From: Talaromyces rugulosus
Lineage: Eukaryota > Ascomycota > Eurotiomycetes > Eurotiales > Trichocomaceae
DNA: 64,000 bases
Direction of reading: 5' to 3'
Assembly (NCBI RefSeq): GCF_013368755.1
Contig: NC_049563.1
Span: forward strand, 2,790,001 to 2,854,000
This document shows positions 11,717 to 23,131 of the stretch, piece after piece. The translations under genes were made by a program, and so were the position numbers. Under the pieces are notes generated by a model that had not been told where the DNA came from, searched no databases, and worked only from the letters and a program-made list of their open reading frames with translations. Position 1 is the first letter of the stretch. Each line of letters begins with the position of its first letter.

Positions 11717-13644
11717 ATGATGAGTCAGGCTACTGGCGTCGCCACGAGGTACAACTTTCAAGTTGTCTTCTTCGTGGCCCTAGGGTCTTTGACATATGGA
11801 TTCAACAACTCGATCATGGGAACGGTGTTTGGTCTGCCGTCCTTTTTTGCTTATTTTGACCTGAAAGATGGTAGCAGTCGGCAGACCTCGATTGAAGCGA
11901 GTAAGCATTCTCAAGTACTTCATTAAGACCTCTAATGCCGTTACTTATGTATTTTTCTTTCTAGCGACGCAAGGAATATTTTATGCCGGTGGTATAATCG
12001 GCTGCGGTGTAGTTGCATGGCTTGCCGACAAACTAGGGAGAAAACGATCAGTGCAGATAATCACCATAGCCTGTATCGTATCTGCTGCTATACAGGCTGG
12101 CTCGGTGCATATTGCGATGCTCCTCGTTGGACGCTTCTTCAACGGCATGGGGTCTGGTATGATCAATGTTATTGTGCCATTGTATCAGTCAGAAGTGTCG
12201 CCTCCGAAGATGAGAGGTCGGATGGTTGGATCGCATGGGTTTCTTATTGTTGTTGGCTACGTACGTTTATTCCTTTTTTTTCCTGGTCATTATTCTATAA
12301 ATGGAGTCATTCAACATAACTAACACGAATGGATAAAACAGGCATTAGCTGCATGGACTGGGCTGGGGTGTTACTACGAAAACAATCCACAAATCCAATG
12401 GCGCTTATGCTTGGCTCTACAGAGTTTGTCTCCATTCGCATGTTGAGTGGATGTGACGAGCACCTCAAGCTAACACTACGTCAATAAAAACTAGTTGTTC
12501 CCCCTCTGTTACTAGTGCTTGGATCTAGCTGGCTACCCGAATCTCCTCGATGGCTGCTGGCGCAACATCGTCGAGACGAAGCTTTGAAGGTTCTCAATCG
12601 CCTTGACGATACTGATCCTCTTCATGGTTCGAGAGAAGACCACGTCCGACAGGAATGCCGCCTCATTGAAAGTCAACTGGAGCTAGACTCTCGCAAACCA
12701 ACCAATCTCATTGCTGTTTTAAAGAATGCATCTTATCGGAAACGATTCTTAATGGGGCTTTTTGTGCAGTGAGTCGGAAACCAAGTCTTCCTTGACTATA
12801 CTAAGCTAACAGTCACTTCCACCAGATGCCTAGCACAATCGACAGGAGTCCTTGTCATCAACAACTACCAAGTCATTCTATATAATGGCCTCGGTCTTTC
12901 AGGCTCCGTTCCGCTCCTCTTATATGGCGTCTATACCACCTGGGCAGCCTTCCTTAACTGGGCCGGCCCTATGATTGTCGATAGAGTTGGGCGTATCCGC
13001 ATGTTGTCTGTTGGAATGGTAAGCACGGTTATTGTCATTTTTTCAAACCTCTCATACTCATCCTTTTCCGGATAGATTGGCTGCGCTTTAATGGTATCAT
13101 GTGAAGCCGCCATGGTAGCTCAATACGGTGGCACCTCAAACGAAATCGGAAATGGATTTGGTGTTTTGTTCTTGTTCCTCTTCGTCACATTTTACGGCTC
13201 TTGCGTTGATGCTATTAGCTACGTGTACTGCTCTGAGCTTTTTCCGACAAATCTAAGGGCCCAGGGAGTAGGGCTATCTGTGATGGGACTTTTTGCTATG
13301 ACGCTTGGTACGTATCATCCATTGTTTTTTTTAAAACAAAAAAATTCAACACTGATGTATGGCGTTTAGTTTACACGCAAGCTGCACCGGTAGCCTTTGC
13401 CGACGTGGGTTGGAAATATTATCTTGTCTTCATCCTCGTCCCAGCAGTGAGCACGCCGTTGATGTGGTTCAAGTTTCCAGAAACGAAAGGTTTGAGTCTA
13501 GAAGAAATTGGCGCTTTTTTTGGTGATGAAATAGCAGATGGTAGTGATCCTGTTCGACACATAGATGAGAAAGGAGAGGAAGGCCATAATAAGGGTCAGA
13601 AGATGGATGTTGGTGAATGTGATGTAGTACATGATGATAACTGA
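11717..13644 (+). CDS. MFS sugar/organic-solute transporter (517 aa)
   Basis: This is a plasma-membrane proton-coupled uptake carrier of the sugar porter family. Seven exons are inferred: 11717-11900, 11965-12260, 12342-12441, 12495-12768, 12826-13018, 13076-13307 and 13370-13644. Family signatures are GCGVVAWLADKLGRKRS (loop 2-3), GRFFNGMGSGMINVIVPLYQ, then SEVSPPKMRG, PESPRWLL, a DRVGRIRM repeat and PETKGLSLEEI near the end. The C-terminal tail is acidic and hydrophilic. The third donor is the less usual GTTGAG, but phase and protein sequence support it. It is divergent from the AtuA-like gene and convergent with the hydrolase at 14007. It probably imports the pathway substrate; which solute is unknown. 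Confidence 0.88.
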
Positions 13645-14006
13645 TCAATGGTTGAAATTAAACCAATTGATTTCCAGTTTATTAAAATATTGCAGTGTAT
13701 CAAATTCCTTTTGCTATACCAATAATCATTACGTGACATGACTGTGAATTGGCCACTTCGAGATCCCACTATTTTCGGGCATTGAGATCACTGCACAATA
13801 AGATCATTCAAATGTTCAACGTTTTTAAATGTATAAAACAGGTTGAATTGAATAACAGAGAAACTTCAACATTGAACCGTTGATATTTATTACACGTATT
13901 ACGAAAATATAGACTGGCAAAGATATTGAAGCATCAGCCAGTGTTTTGACATTGCCGCAAGTTTCACTTTCATATGTAGATCCTAATGTTGACTAATTAC
14001 CTCTCC
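13645..14006. other. Convergent intergenic region
   Basis: This is 362 bp between two gene 3' ends, and AT-rich. It should hold both polyadenylation regions. Nothing else is seen. Confidence 0.6.
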
Positions 14007-15057
14007 TTATAACAGGTAGTCCTTCAAGAACTGCGCCTGAAACGACACATTGCGTTCAAAATTAGGTCCTGAGTATGCTTCAAAATGCCCACCGGGTAAT
14101 ATCTGTAGTCTCTTCGGCTCTCGAGCTTTGGAATATGCTTCCAACGCCAAGTCTGTAGGAGTCGCAACATCATTTTCTACAACCGTCATAAGTAGGGGAG
14201 TGGGTGATATCCGATGGATATGCGCCGATGCATCGTATTCGCGTAAGCATTCAATACTACATGTGAGCTGGTTAGCGAACTATTCGATTTTTGTACATAG
14301 CATTTTATCGAATGAACGTGGATAGAAACCGCACCTTTTGAGTGTTACACTATTCTTCCAATTCGACTTTTTCTCCCAGTCGCTGAAAAAAGCCCAACTA
14401 TCAGGGCTTGGAAGAGCTGAAGGTTTCAGAGGGTCTGCATCAACAACGGCAACCATGGCCGCTGGTTTGCCCTCAGCCCTAGCCAAGCGATCTATTTCAT
14501 ATAGTTAGTTTTTTTTCCCCGATACCATATATCTCTCTATTTAAAACAAACAAACCTTCTTGAAACGCTTTGTTCATGCCAGCGACAAAGTCCGCCCGCA
14601 CAAGACGGTGGAAGTTATCGTATCCATTCACGCATGGCACCTGAGAAAGAACAGCCTTGACTCGACGGTCGACTGCTCCAGTCCATAGGACATGGCCGCC
14701 CGAGTATGAGGATCCCCAGATACCGATCTTGTCAGCATCGACATCGCTGCGCGACTGTGCGTAGGTGATGGCGTCCGAGAGATCACTGGTCTGCTGCGCG
14801 GGAATGATCTCCTGCCGTGGCTGGCCCTCCTTGGTGTCGCTGTCTCCAAAGCCACGGTTGTCATAGACTAGACAGTTCAGGGGCAGCTTCGAAGTGAAGT
14901 ATTCGGCAAATTTGTCCAGATCCATCTCCTTGAGGGCGCTGAAGCCATGGCACAGCACGAGGCAGGGCAGCGCAGTCGAGGCTGATACCGGGCGATAGAA
15001 CCATCCTCGTAGAGTGACATGGTCAGCGGTTTGGAATGAAATGTCTGCGCGCGCCAT
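14007..15057 (-). CDS. Alpha/beta hydrolase of the Af380 'polyketide transferase' type (302 aa)
   Basis: This is an alpha/beta-fold hydrolase related to fungal enzymes that cleave or transfer acyl esters in small-molecule pathways. Exons on the minus strand are 15057-14556, 14491-14335 and 14256-14007. The oxyanion region is LCHGFSALKEMDL, a signature shared with Af380-like enzymes. A YDNRGFGDSD strand follows. The nucleophile elbow is GIWGSSYSGGH, and the likely acid and base lie in ENDVATP and GGHFEAY near the C terminus. No signal peptide is seen, so it is probably cytosolic. It is divergent from the Zn2Cys6 gene at 15301 with only 243 bp between them. In this context it could be an esterase acting on a cluster intermediate. 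Confidence 0.85.
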
Positions 15058-15280
15058 ATTGTAGGTTACTCTCGGCACATGAAAGAATGAAAATTATTTC
15101 TATTAAATACGACAGCACATCTAAGCATAGCAATTACATACGTATGCCAAGCTGGCTTCTCGTCAGATCCGGAGCTCCCCCGGCTATACCCCGCACTACC
15201 CCGGGCCTTCTTCATGGGGTTGTGCCGATCCGGGGCCAATCTCGCAACTGTCTCGATCTTAACCTGCATCTAATCCTTGT

Positions 15281-15290
15281 TCGGCTTCTT
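15281..15290 (+). promoter_or_regulatory. TCGGCTTCTT element just upstream of the cluster regulator
   Basis: This is an exact 10-mer match to the arm of the inverted repeat at 19415-19450. It lies 10-20 bp before the preferred ATG at 15301. If translation began at the in-frame ATG at 15277 it would be coding, which weakens the regulatory reading. Confidence 0.4.
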
Positions 15291-15300
15291 CACCATCGCC

Positions 15301-17769
15301 ATGGCTAGCCCAGGGAAAGGTCTCTCAGCGCGTCGGCGCATTTCGATTGCATGTAGGAGATGCAATTCGAAGAAGGTGCGCTGCAATGCCCAGAAAGACC
15401 GTCCTTGCTCGAGGTGTGCGTCCAGGGGCTTCGAATGTGTCCTGATCGATTCCCAGCGTGGCAAGTGGGTGAATGGAAGAAATTATTTATGAGTACACCA
15501 CTAAATCTCACACAGATATGCGCGGCGCCGGACTGGTGGTAGCCATGTAAATGATCAACGATCCCCAATCACAGCCTCGGACGCTCAATATCGTGATGAT
15601 GCATTCCCAGCTTCCAATCAATATATGCATACAGCCAGCTCGTTGGAAGAGTTTGATGCAGGACAAGGTACGCGAACGCAAGATTCTCCTGCCATGCTCT
15701 ATGCCCAAGTGGCCGAGCATGGTATCGACCAGGTACAACGTCCCATCACTCGATCAGCCAAGACTTATTTTCTTGGAGAGGCATTCAGTCTCACCTATGT
15801 GGTAAATGAAGTCTTGGCCCCATTTTTGAGGGGCCCCAATCCTCAGTATCAAAGACGATTGCACTATCCAATTTCCGAGGCGTCGTCATTTACAAAGACA
15901 CAAACAGGGAACCCGTCCTGGCAACAAGCTATTCTTCTCCAGGAACGGAGAATTTACCGCGTTTTAGCACAAGAGCACACTGCAGGTCTTCTAAGCTTTT
16001 ATTTCAAATGGTTTCACCCAGCTTTTCCTATTATCGACAAAGAACAGTTCACTCGTCAAGTAGAAGACGGAGAATCATCTTTACTAATTCTCAATGCGGC
16101 TTTGATGATTGCCGTTACCATCTGCCCAGAGGCCGACCTTGTTTCTGCTGGTCTGCCTGATAGATATGCGGCGCGGGAAATATTCTATCGGCAAGCAAAG
16201 CTACTGTACGACGAGGATGCCGATGTCGACAAGATTAATATAGTCGTGGGAACATTTCTGCTTAGTTTCTGGTGGGGAGGGCCCGACGAGTCGAAAGATT
16301 CGTGGCACTGGCTTGGAATTTCTGTCAGTCAAGCTCAAAGCTTGGGGATGCATCGTTCGTGAGTTGTTCCACGTACGCTTTTCGGAGACTCAATGATTAT
16401 TAACTTGGATAACAGAACCCTTCGATCCGGCATGGATCGCGAGAGGAGTAGAAAATGGAGAAGAATTTGGTGGTCTATTAGGGTCAGTCATTAGTATATC
16501 AGCCATACTTTTTCGTTCTCACACTGAATGGTTATGGTAGATACGAGAATCTCTTGTAAGTGGTTCCATCGGACGACCGCAGCGTTTCACAGAAAAGGAC
16601 AGTGATGTCGAAATGCTTGAGCCTCAGGACATCATTGGAGGCGATGTTCAAAAAGACTACATATGCCAAATGGCTCGGCTTTGCCGAATACGTAAGTCAT
16701 ACTGATTATTAAGACAGCTTGAAGGATTATGCTGATAAGAATGAAATAAAGTCACGAACGTTATAACATCTCGCTATTCAGTAATCCAGTCTTCTGACTA
16801 TACAGATCGTACTTCACTAGAAGATGCATTGGAGGTCTTCCAGAAGAATATTCCTCCTATACTTCAGTACCATACTTCGGGGCCGGGTTCTGAACAACGG
16901 CTTTGGTCGGCCATGCTTGCAATGGCGTTGAAGTATGTTTACTTTATTTGCCAGGCTTACTTAGAGTTCACTAATTTTTGAGTTCAATAGCTACACCGCC
17001 ATCCTACTTTGCCGACCTGCACGTAGTATATATGGCGAGGACCAAATAGAGCCCTGGGGAAATCGCACGCGGGCGTTTAGGGCTGCTAATGATGTATCAC
17101 GGGTTATGGAGGATCTACTGACGGATTCAATGGGCCAAGTTTGCCAAATCCACACGTGATAATCACCTTCCCCTCAAAGGGGAAATAACATAAAAGCTAA
17201 CTATCCGAAGAATTCCCGCTTTATTCAACGCTCTCGCTATTCACCTATCAACAATCTGCACGTCAAGCTCTGTTGAACGAGAGCTCGCCGAAAATCGCGT
17301 TCGGGTATGCATGTTTGGACTAGAATCCCTTCAGCAATCATGGCCGGTTGGCAGTTGGGTTCTCCTCATGTTCAGAACTGTTATACGTATGCTACAGAAA
17401 AAGTATCGCGAAAACCAGCAGGTAAATCCCGCAAAAGGGAGATCGGGCGAAATATCTAACCTTCACCTGGGGACTCAATCTTCAAGGAACAACCTACCGA
17501 GAAGAGATGTCAACGTTGATCTGCGTCCTGTCGGCAATGCGAGTCCTGTTAGCAACAGTACAGAAAGGTCCCATCTACAAGGATATGGCGATATTAATCT
17601 CGATCTACTCCAGAACAGCTTGGCTCACGGCACCAATATGGAAGAGATTCCCATCGATGACTGGACTTTTCTTCAAAGCCTCTTCGATATCAATCCTCAC
17701 CAAGCTAATCAACCAGATTTAGATGGCTTCTTTGAACCACTAAATATACCGGCATTCGGTAACCCTTGA
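15301..17769 (+). CDS. Zn2Cys6 transcription factor with fungal_trans domain (709 aa), probable cluster regulator
   Basis: This is a nuclear regulator. Seven exons are inferred: 15301-15464, 15516-16358, 16416-16482, 16541-16691, 16752-16932, 16991-17155 and 17211-17769. The zinc cluster at residues 18-44 reads CRRCNSKKVRCNAQKDRPC and continues SRCASRGFEC. The fungal-specific middle domain is clear: FYFKWFHPAFPIIDKEQF, LGMHRSTLRSGMDR, RRIWWSIRIRESL and GRPQRF. An in-frame ATG at 15277 would add eight residues (MFGFFTIA). It sits in the middle of three divergent gene pairs whose upstream regions share CGGCTTCTT, so it is the natural candidate to bind that element. This is inferred from position and motif only. 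Confidence 0.88.
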
Positions 17770-17804
17770 CATTTTTCAAGACTACTTGTATATTTAAAGC
17801 TTAT

Positions 17805-19161
17805 CTATAAAACAGCTATCGCAGACGGGGGTGCAGCCACACCACCCTCGACATTGAGTGGTGCACTGGTGAAGAAGAAACTCCACCGATTCGACTCTGC
17901 ACAAGCTTGACTGAGACCCTCGAGATTCCATAGTTCGCCAATGGGGGTCCCCCAGTGCACCAAGAGCCACTCATGCAAGCAAAAGTCAGATGGAAACGGC
18001 CATGCTTCAAATCCCTGGGCATCACCGGCGACAGCAGCAAAATGCTTGGAGTAGAGCCATCGTATACTTTCCATACTGTTTTCGAGACCGATCAAATTGT
18101 GATTATCTCGTGTTCCGTGGATTCGTGTCTCGACTGATGCTTCTCTGAATGCAATTTTGTGTGAATAAGCTACCTATGCAAGCTTCATTGCCACTGGTAC
18201 ATCGCAAGGTTATACGTACTCGTGCCACTTAATCATTCCAGTCCGCATGATGAAAATATCCCCTTGTCGACACTCTGTCCCTTGATAGCGGAGAACCTCT
18301 TCGACCTCGGAGACTGGGATTTTATGCGTGCTTATCGCAGAGGGGGGCTCTTTGTCTGGGTTTTTGTGTTCCCACCATCGGAGCTACAGCTTTATTAGGA
18401 ACAGCAACACACTTTGGGTAAATTGGAGATATACAGACCCAGTCAACAAGAATCCCACGACCAACTATGCCACCTCGGTTGCATATATCTGTGCACTCAT
18501 CAGTCTCAAGTACATCATTACAGTAAATGATTCAAAGCCTCACTATGAATTCCATTCCTCAAAGTATCCCTAGTTTCCTCCGGCGTTGCACCGTTGTAAA
18601 ACAGTCCCTGCTTCTGTAATCCCCACTACACGTACATATAGGTATTTTCTATTAGAAAAAGCACTGGCTAAATCCTGATTCAAATCCAAGTGTTAACAAA
18701 TCACTCACGTGCTTAAGCCCATCCCACTGCGAGCTTGTCTGCGTATTAATTCGCAGCTCATCATCAAATGCAACAAGACCCTTCTCTCCCAAGTCTTTGA
18801 TAATATGCTCACAACGAAATCGTCCAAACCCGGGGTAATCGAGATGGTTCATAGCCCAGTCGAGCTGAACATGTTTTCCCAGCTGGATTTCGGCGGCTGC
18901 GGCTTTGACAACAGTTGAGGTTAGGAGATTGAGAGCTGTGATGTTTCAGTTTTGTTTCTTTTTTTCATATAGTTTTTCATTTCAGGTGCAATAATTTGAC
19001 TGGACCGAAAATAAGAGGTAAAACATCAGGATGCTCATACTTCCGAGTTCATCCTTTTTCTCATCTTGATCAAAAAATCCCCAAAGGCAGCCGACTGGTT
19101 GGCCATCGACTCGAGGGAGTTCGTCAAATGGCGGAAATACAAATTCACCTGAATAGTCCAT
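17805..19161 (-). CDS. Cyclase-family (kynurenine-formamidase-like, PF04199) metal hydrolase, 327 aa
   Basis: This belongs to the putative cyclase family, metal-dependent amide or ring hydrolases related to bacterial kynurenine formamidase. Six minus-strand exons are inferred: 19161-19041, 18935-18709, 18625-18544, 18488-18439, 18383-18220 and 18144-17805. The exon 1-2 join restores DELGTLNLLT, a family hallmark. It is followed by HLDYPGFGRF, DDELRINTQTSSQWDGLKH, RGGIVGRGILVDW, RQGDIFIMRTGMIKW and the C-terminal LHEWLLVHWGTPIGELW. Its stop lies 35 bp from the end of the regulator gene. It is divergent from the SDR at 19576 with the best inverted repeat of the cluster between them. The substrate is unknown; lactone or amide ring opening is plausible. 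Confidence 0.85.
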
Positions 19162-19575
19162 TTCTTTTTTTTTTTTTTGGCCCCTGGTACATGCGCTCGC
19201 TGTTTGGCGAGTTTCTATGGATTGATGTTGCTATTTCATAAAACTCGATCTCGTAACGCATCCGGATGTCTTTTCAAATTCCTTATTTACATCTGAAATA
19301 ATAAATTACAGACTATTCATACAAGGGACATCACAAGGAAGAATTTAATCTAAAAGGGAAATGCTTCAGACTAACCAATCACTCGTTTCGGATGTCCTCC
19401 CCGGATTTCGATTTTCGGCTTCTTACTCCCCCGTACGTCCAAGAAGCCGAGCTTTATCGGTGAACTTTCCGAGATGTCAAGATAATTAACTCCTTTAGAA
19501 ATGGAAATACAAAGACATAGACCAGAAGTAGACTAGAATTGGTTGGCTTGGTAAAGAAAGGGAGAAAATAACAGC
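19162..19575. other. Divergent promoter region, cyclase / SDR
   Basis: This is 414 bp of non-coding DNA. It contains a T-run at 19165-19178 and the 10-bp inverted repeat at 19415-19450. Confidence 0.7.
19415..19450. promoter_or_regulatory. Perfect 10-bp inverted repeat TCGGCTTCTT-N16-AAGAAGCCGA
   Basis: Two exact 10-mers in inverted orientation are separated by 16 nt. They lie about 125-160 bp upstream of the SDR start and about 250-290 bp upstream of the cyclase start. The arm is the same sequence as at 15281 and overlaps the repeat at 11433, so a common DNA-binding protein is likely. Confidence 0.65.
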
Positions 19576-20630
19576 ATGAAGGATCTCCGAGGAAAATCAG
19601 CCATCGTCACCGGCGGTGGCTCTGGGATCAACCTCGCGCTTTCCCAGTTACTTGTCGATTCTGGTTGTAACGTGCTCATTGCGGACTTGAGACTACATGC
19701 TACGGCTCAAGAATGGATGCAAACGATATCACAGAAGCAGCAAAACACGCAACAAGCGCGAATAGGCCGGGTGGAATTCGTGCAGACAGACGTCACATCA
19801 TGGCCCCAGCTAGAACACACATTTGAGGTCTGTATACAGGTCTTCAACACACCTTGTCCGGATATTATCATTCCTGGTGCTGGAATATATGAGCCTTTGT
19901 CCCAATCGTCAGAACTGTCTTTCTGGGCGGATCCCGGAACAGAAAACGATTTCGGTCATTATAAAGTGCTCGACATCAATCTCATTCACCCTATCAAGAT
20001 GACTCGCATTGCAATCAAAAGATTCATTGAGATAAAGAACTGCACAAGGCCATCAACACTATCTTCTGAAATGTGTGTACTACATGTATCTAGTATCGCC
20101 GGACAGCGATCCGGGATGGCAACCCCCTTATACCAGGCCAGTAAACATGGCATCAACTCCTTTGTCAGGGGTATGGCGCCATTGCAAGACCTTCTAGGGA
20201 TCCGAATTGTTGGTGTCGCTCCAGGGTCAGTTTCGTTTTCATCTCTTTCAATTTTAATGAGTCCACGAGGTGAATTATTCCTAACTCGTGACAAAATAGC
20301 ACGATACGAACACCTCTTTTCACAGAGGATCCTTCAGCAGCGAAAATTCTTGATCTAGACAAGGATTTTCTACTGCCACCGCAAGAAGTTGCGCAGGCAA
20401 TGATGGCACTTATCACGCGTCCTCAAAAATACAAACCAGGCACTATTCTAGAGGTGTGTGATGTTGGCGGCGAGGACCGATGGCGTGAGGCCGATCTGCT
20501 TAATGACCCTGGTCCTAGTGGACCAGCGAGTAAGACATCGAACAAGGGAAGAGCTATCGAAGAGATTTTACAGCTATTAGGGGTCGAGATCGGCCCTGTT
20601 AGTGGCAGTAAAGGTGTCAAGAATGAGTGA
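19576..20630 (+). CDS. Short-chain dehydrogenase/reductase (326 aa)
   Basis: This is an NAD(P)-dependent oxidoreductase of the classical SDR family, close to the 15-hydroxyprostaglandin-dehydrogenase-like group. Exons are 19576-20225 and 20300-20630. The N-terminal Rossmann motif is VTGGGSGINLALS, an acidic DLR follows strand 2 (suggesting NAD preference), and PGAGIYEP replaces the usual NNAG. The catalytic residues are Ser in VSSIAGQRSG and Tyr/Lys in YQASK. After the intron the protein continues TIRTPLFTEDPSAAKIL, as in the family. The C-terminal region, with GPSGPASKTSNKGRAIEE, is an extension beyond a minimal SDR. It likely oxidises an alcohol intermediate of the six-gene cluster. Confidence 0.9.
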
Positions 20631-21546
20631 ATCGCTTAACAGAGATATCATAGAGACAGAACCAATGTTATATTTAAACAATATGGATTGGAAGATGATA
20701 CCACTGCTATGATAGCTAGCGGTGCTTGGATTAGTCCGCGGCTTCCGAGGTGAAAAGAGTTCCTAAATCTTATATTAGTATTATAATAAACTAATAGAGT
20801 AGATAATAATTCTAAGCTAGTTAAAAAAGACTTCGGCACATCATCAATAATAAAATCTTAAATTCCTGCTACTAGAAACATAAAAAAGCTCTAGCTGTGC
20901 TCTAATTATATAGAGTAATTTATAGTAATAATAAGGACAGAATCAGGAGATGTAAAACGTTTACACGTTTTGTGAAAGTATGTTTAATTAATTTTGTTCG
21001 ATCAGCGATTGCATACATAATGCATGGTGATAATAAAGCGTTCTTGCAACAGAGCCAAGGCAAAAAAAGAGAGAACAAATTCTTCACGGATCATCCGGTC
21101 TCAAATTGGTAACCAGATTAGATAACGCCGCCGAAATGGACGGCCTCAAATTTCTTGGGAAATATTCCTCTTTCCTTTCATTCTGTCGACCCTCTGCTTA
21201 ACCTTTTCGCTTCTTTATGTCCCGCTTTGACTTCATCGCTTCCTCTTCGACAACTAGGGACCGCTTGATACTGTAGCTCAATAAGCACCTAGCTACATTA
21301 GCTGTTACTCAAGCTATTGTCTACCTCGATTATAGACAGGGTTTGATTTCTAACAACAAGATAATTGACTGCATCTTGGTCTGTTGGCAGGTTTTGGATC
21401 TCCCTGATCAACGATAATATCTCCTCCGGCGTTCCAGAGCGCCGCCTGGCAGCCATTCGGCAAAAGGCGACACGGAAGTTTAACAGATCCGGTATGAGCC
21501 TTACGTCTCCGATCACGGGTTGGATTACTTGAACCCTTCCTAACTG
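20631..21546. other. AT-rich intergenic region
   Basis: This is about 0.9 kb. The part from about 20690 to 20940 is markedly AT-rich with many TA dinucleotides, as in RIP-affected DNA. A minus-strand open frame at 21298-21516 has no recognisable domain and I do not call it. Confidence 0.5.
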
Positions 21547-23131
21547 TTAAGTCGACATTAGACCCACCTTAGTCCCATTTCGAGATCTTAACGTCATTGA
21601 AAGACTCTCCTCCCACTTCCCCGGATCACGACTCTCGAGCTTACGGAATCGCTGCGCCAGCCGGACTGTCACGTATCCAGCCTCTGTCAAAGCATACTGC
21701 TGGCCCAGGCAGATTCGTGGACCACCGTTGAAAGGAAGATAGCCCCATCCCGGCTGAATGGAGTCCCACCGCTCAGGCCAGAATTCATTGGAATTGGGCC
21801 CGTATAGATCATCACGTCGATGCATTGAATACACGCTGTATATGACCATGGTGTCTTTGGGAACAAATACCGGTGATTTTGCATCGGGGCCACCGCCGAC
21901 TGGGAGACATGTATCGATTTTTGCGAGCCTGCCGTTAATTGGCACCACGGGATATAGTCGGAGAGCTATAGTGAGATGTTAACTTTTATACATGTAGCTA
22001 CTGGGCATGGGAGAGCAAAAACGGACCCTCATTCAAGCAATATTGGAGAAATTTCATCTGGCGCAGATCTTCATAGCTCGGAAGACGGCCATTGAGTGTC
22101 CTGTTGACTTCATCCTGCAGTTTAGTCCATACCTCTTGGTGTTTGGCTAGCAAAAAAAATAGATTGCTCAGGAGACCGGCGGTGGTGTCTCTACCGGCAA
22201 TTAGGCCATTTATTAGCTCATCCCGGATTTGACGCCTGTTGTTGGTCTGGCGCACCAGCTCGTCGACGACCCGATACTTTTGTTTCTGTCCAGAGTCACC
22301 GGTAGCAATGGGAATTGCGTCTCTCCGTTGCACTGCAGAATCAATGATCCTCTCGGCAAACTGATGACAGATCTTAAAGCTTCGCGTTGCTTTACGATCA
22401 AAATGGAGGACACGCAGGGAACCCAACCGGGACCGCATGGTAATTGCCTCCATGGCATAGTTAAACGCCTTCCCAACCTCAAACCCCGACTCGCTATCAG
22501 GGTGTGATCTTCTTAGTGTATGAAGGGAATGTCCGAACAAGAACTCCGTCGCAGAGTCCAAGGTATACGAGTAAAAAAGCTCTTGTAGGTCAACCGTGGC
22601 ACCGTTTGGGGGGATGAGGGCGAAAAGGTCTTGTATCTTCTCCTCGAATAGGGTAAGGTCCGATACCTGGGCGCGAGTGAAATTAGGTCGGAGTAGAGCA
22701 CGAGAACGAGCCCACTGGTCGCCATCCGATGTGAAGATGCCATGCCCGAGGAGTGGACCTTGTGCGTGAATACGATGTCCAACTGTGAAGTCCTGAAATT
22801 GTTGCGAAACGATGGTCTTCACATTCTCAGGCTCGCAGGTGATGATGGCCGGGCGTCCAAGTCGTTTGTCAGCTACGGTGTTGCCGAAACGTTGGAAGGT
22901 GCTTTGGTTTGTTTCAAGGATTCGGTGTTGCTTGGCCGTTCGAACGTTGGAGAGAATTCGCCTAAGGTTGCTGAATCTGCCCTTCGAGGGAACCTTAGCT
23001 GCCGGTTGACAGCCATGAAGACTTATAAAACGGCGTTGAGTGAGATTGCGTTGGATGAGTCTATACGCATTATGAATCACTAGTGATATCGCAACCCCAA
23101 CAAGGAAGACGAGATAATTGGGGTATTGCAT
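21547..23131 (-). CDS. Cytochrome P450, CYP52-like (507 aa)
   Basis: This is a microsomal haem monooxygenase resembling the fungal CYP52 clan of alkane/fatty-acid terminal hydroxylases. Exons on the minus strand are 23131-22027 and 21965-21547. An N-terminal membrane anchor ([19 protein letters not shown]) is followed by the family-typical Cys-rich HGCQPA segment. The I-helix is [14 protein letters not shown]. The intron splits the K-helix, and splicing restores ExxR as [11 protein letters not shown]. Also present are [22 protein letters not shown] and the haem loop [12 protein letters not shown] start at the Met of MQYPNYLVF. It is divergent from the UbiA prenyltransferase about 1.1 kb away and may belong to the same cluster. 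Confidence 0.9.

Noticed and set aside
21298..21516. 72-codon minus frame downstream of the CYP52-like gene, considered as an extra P450 exon
   Set aside because: The P450 already ends normally at 21547, and no splice join improves the protein.
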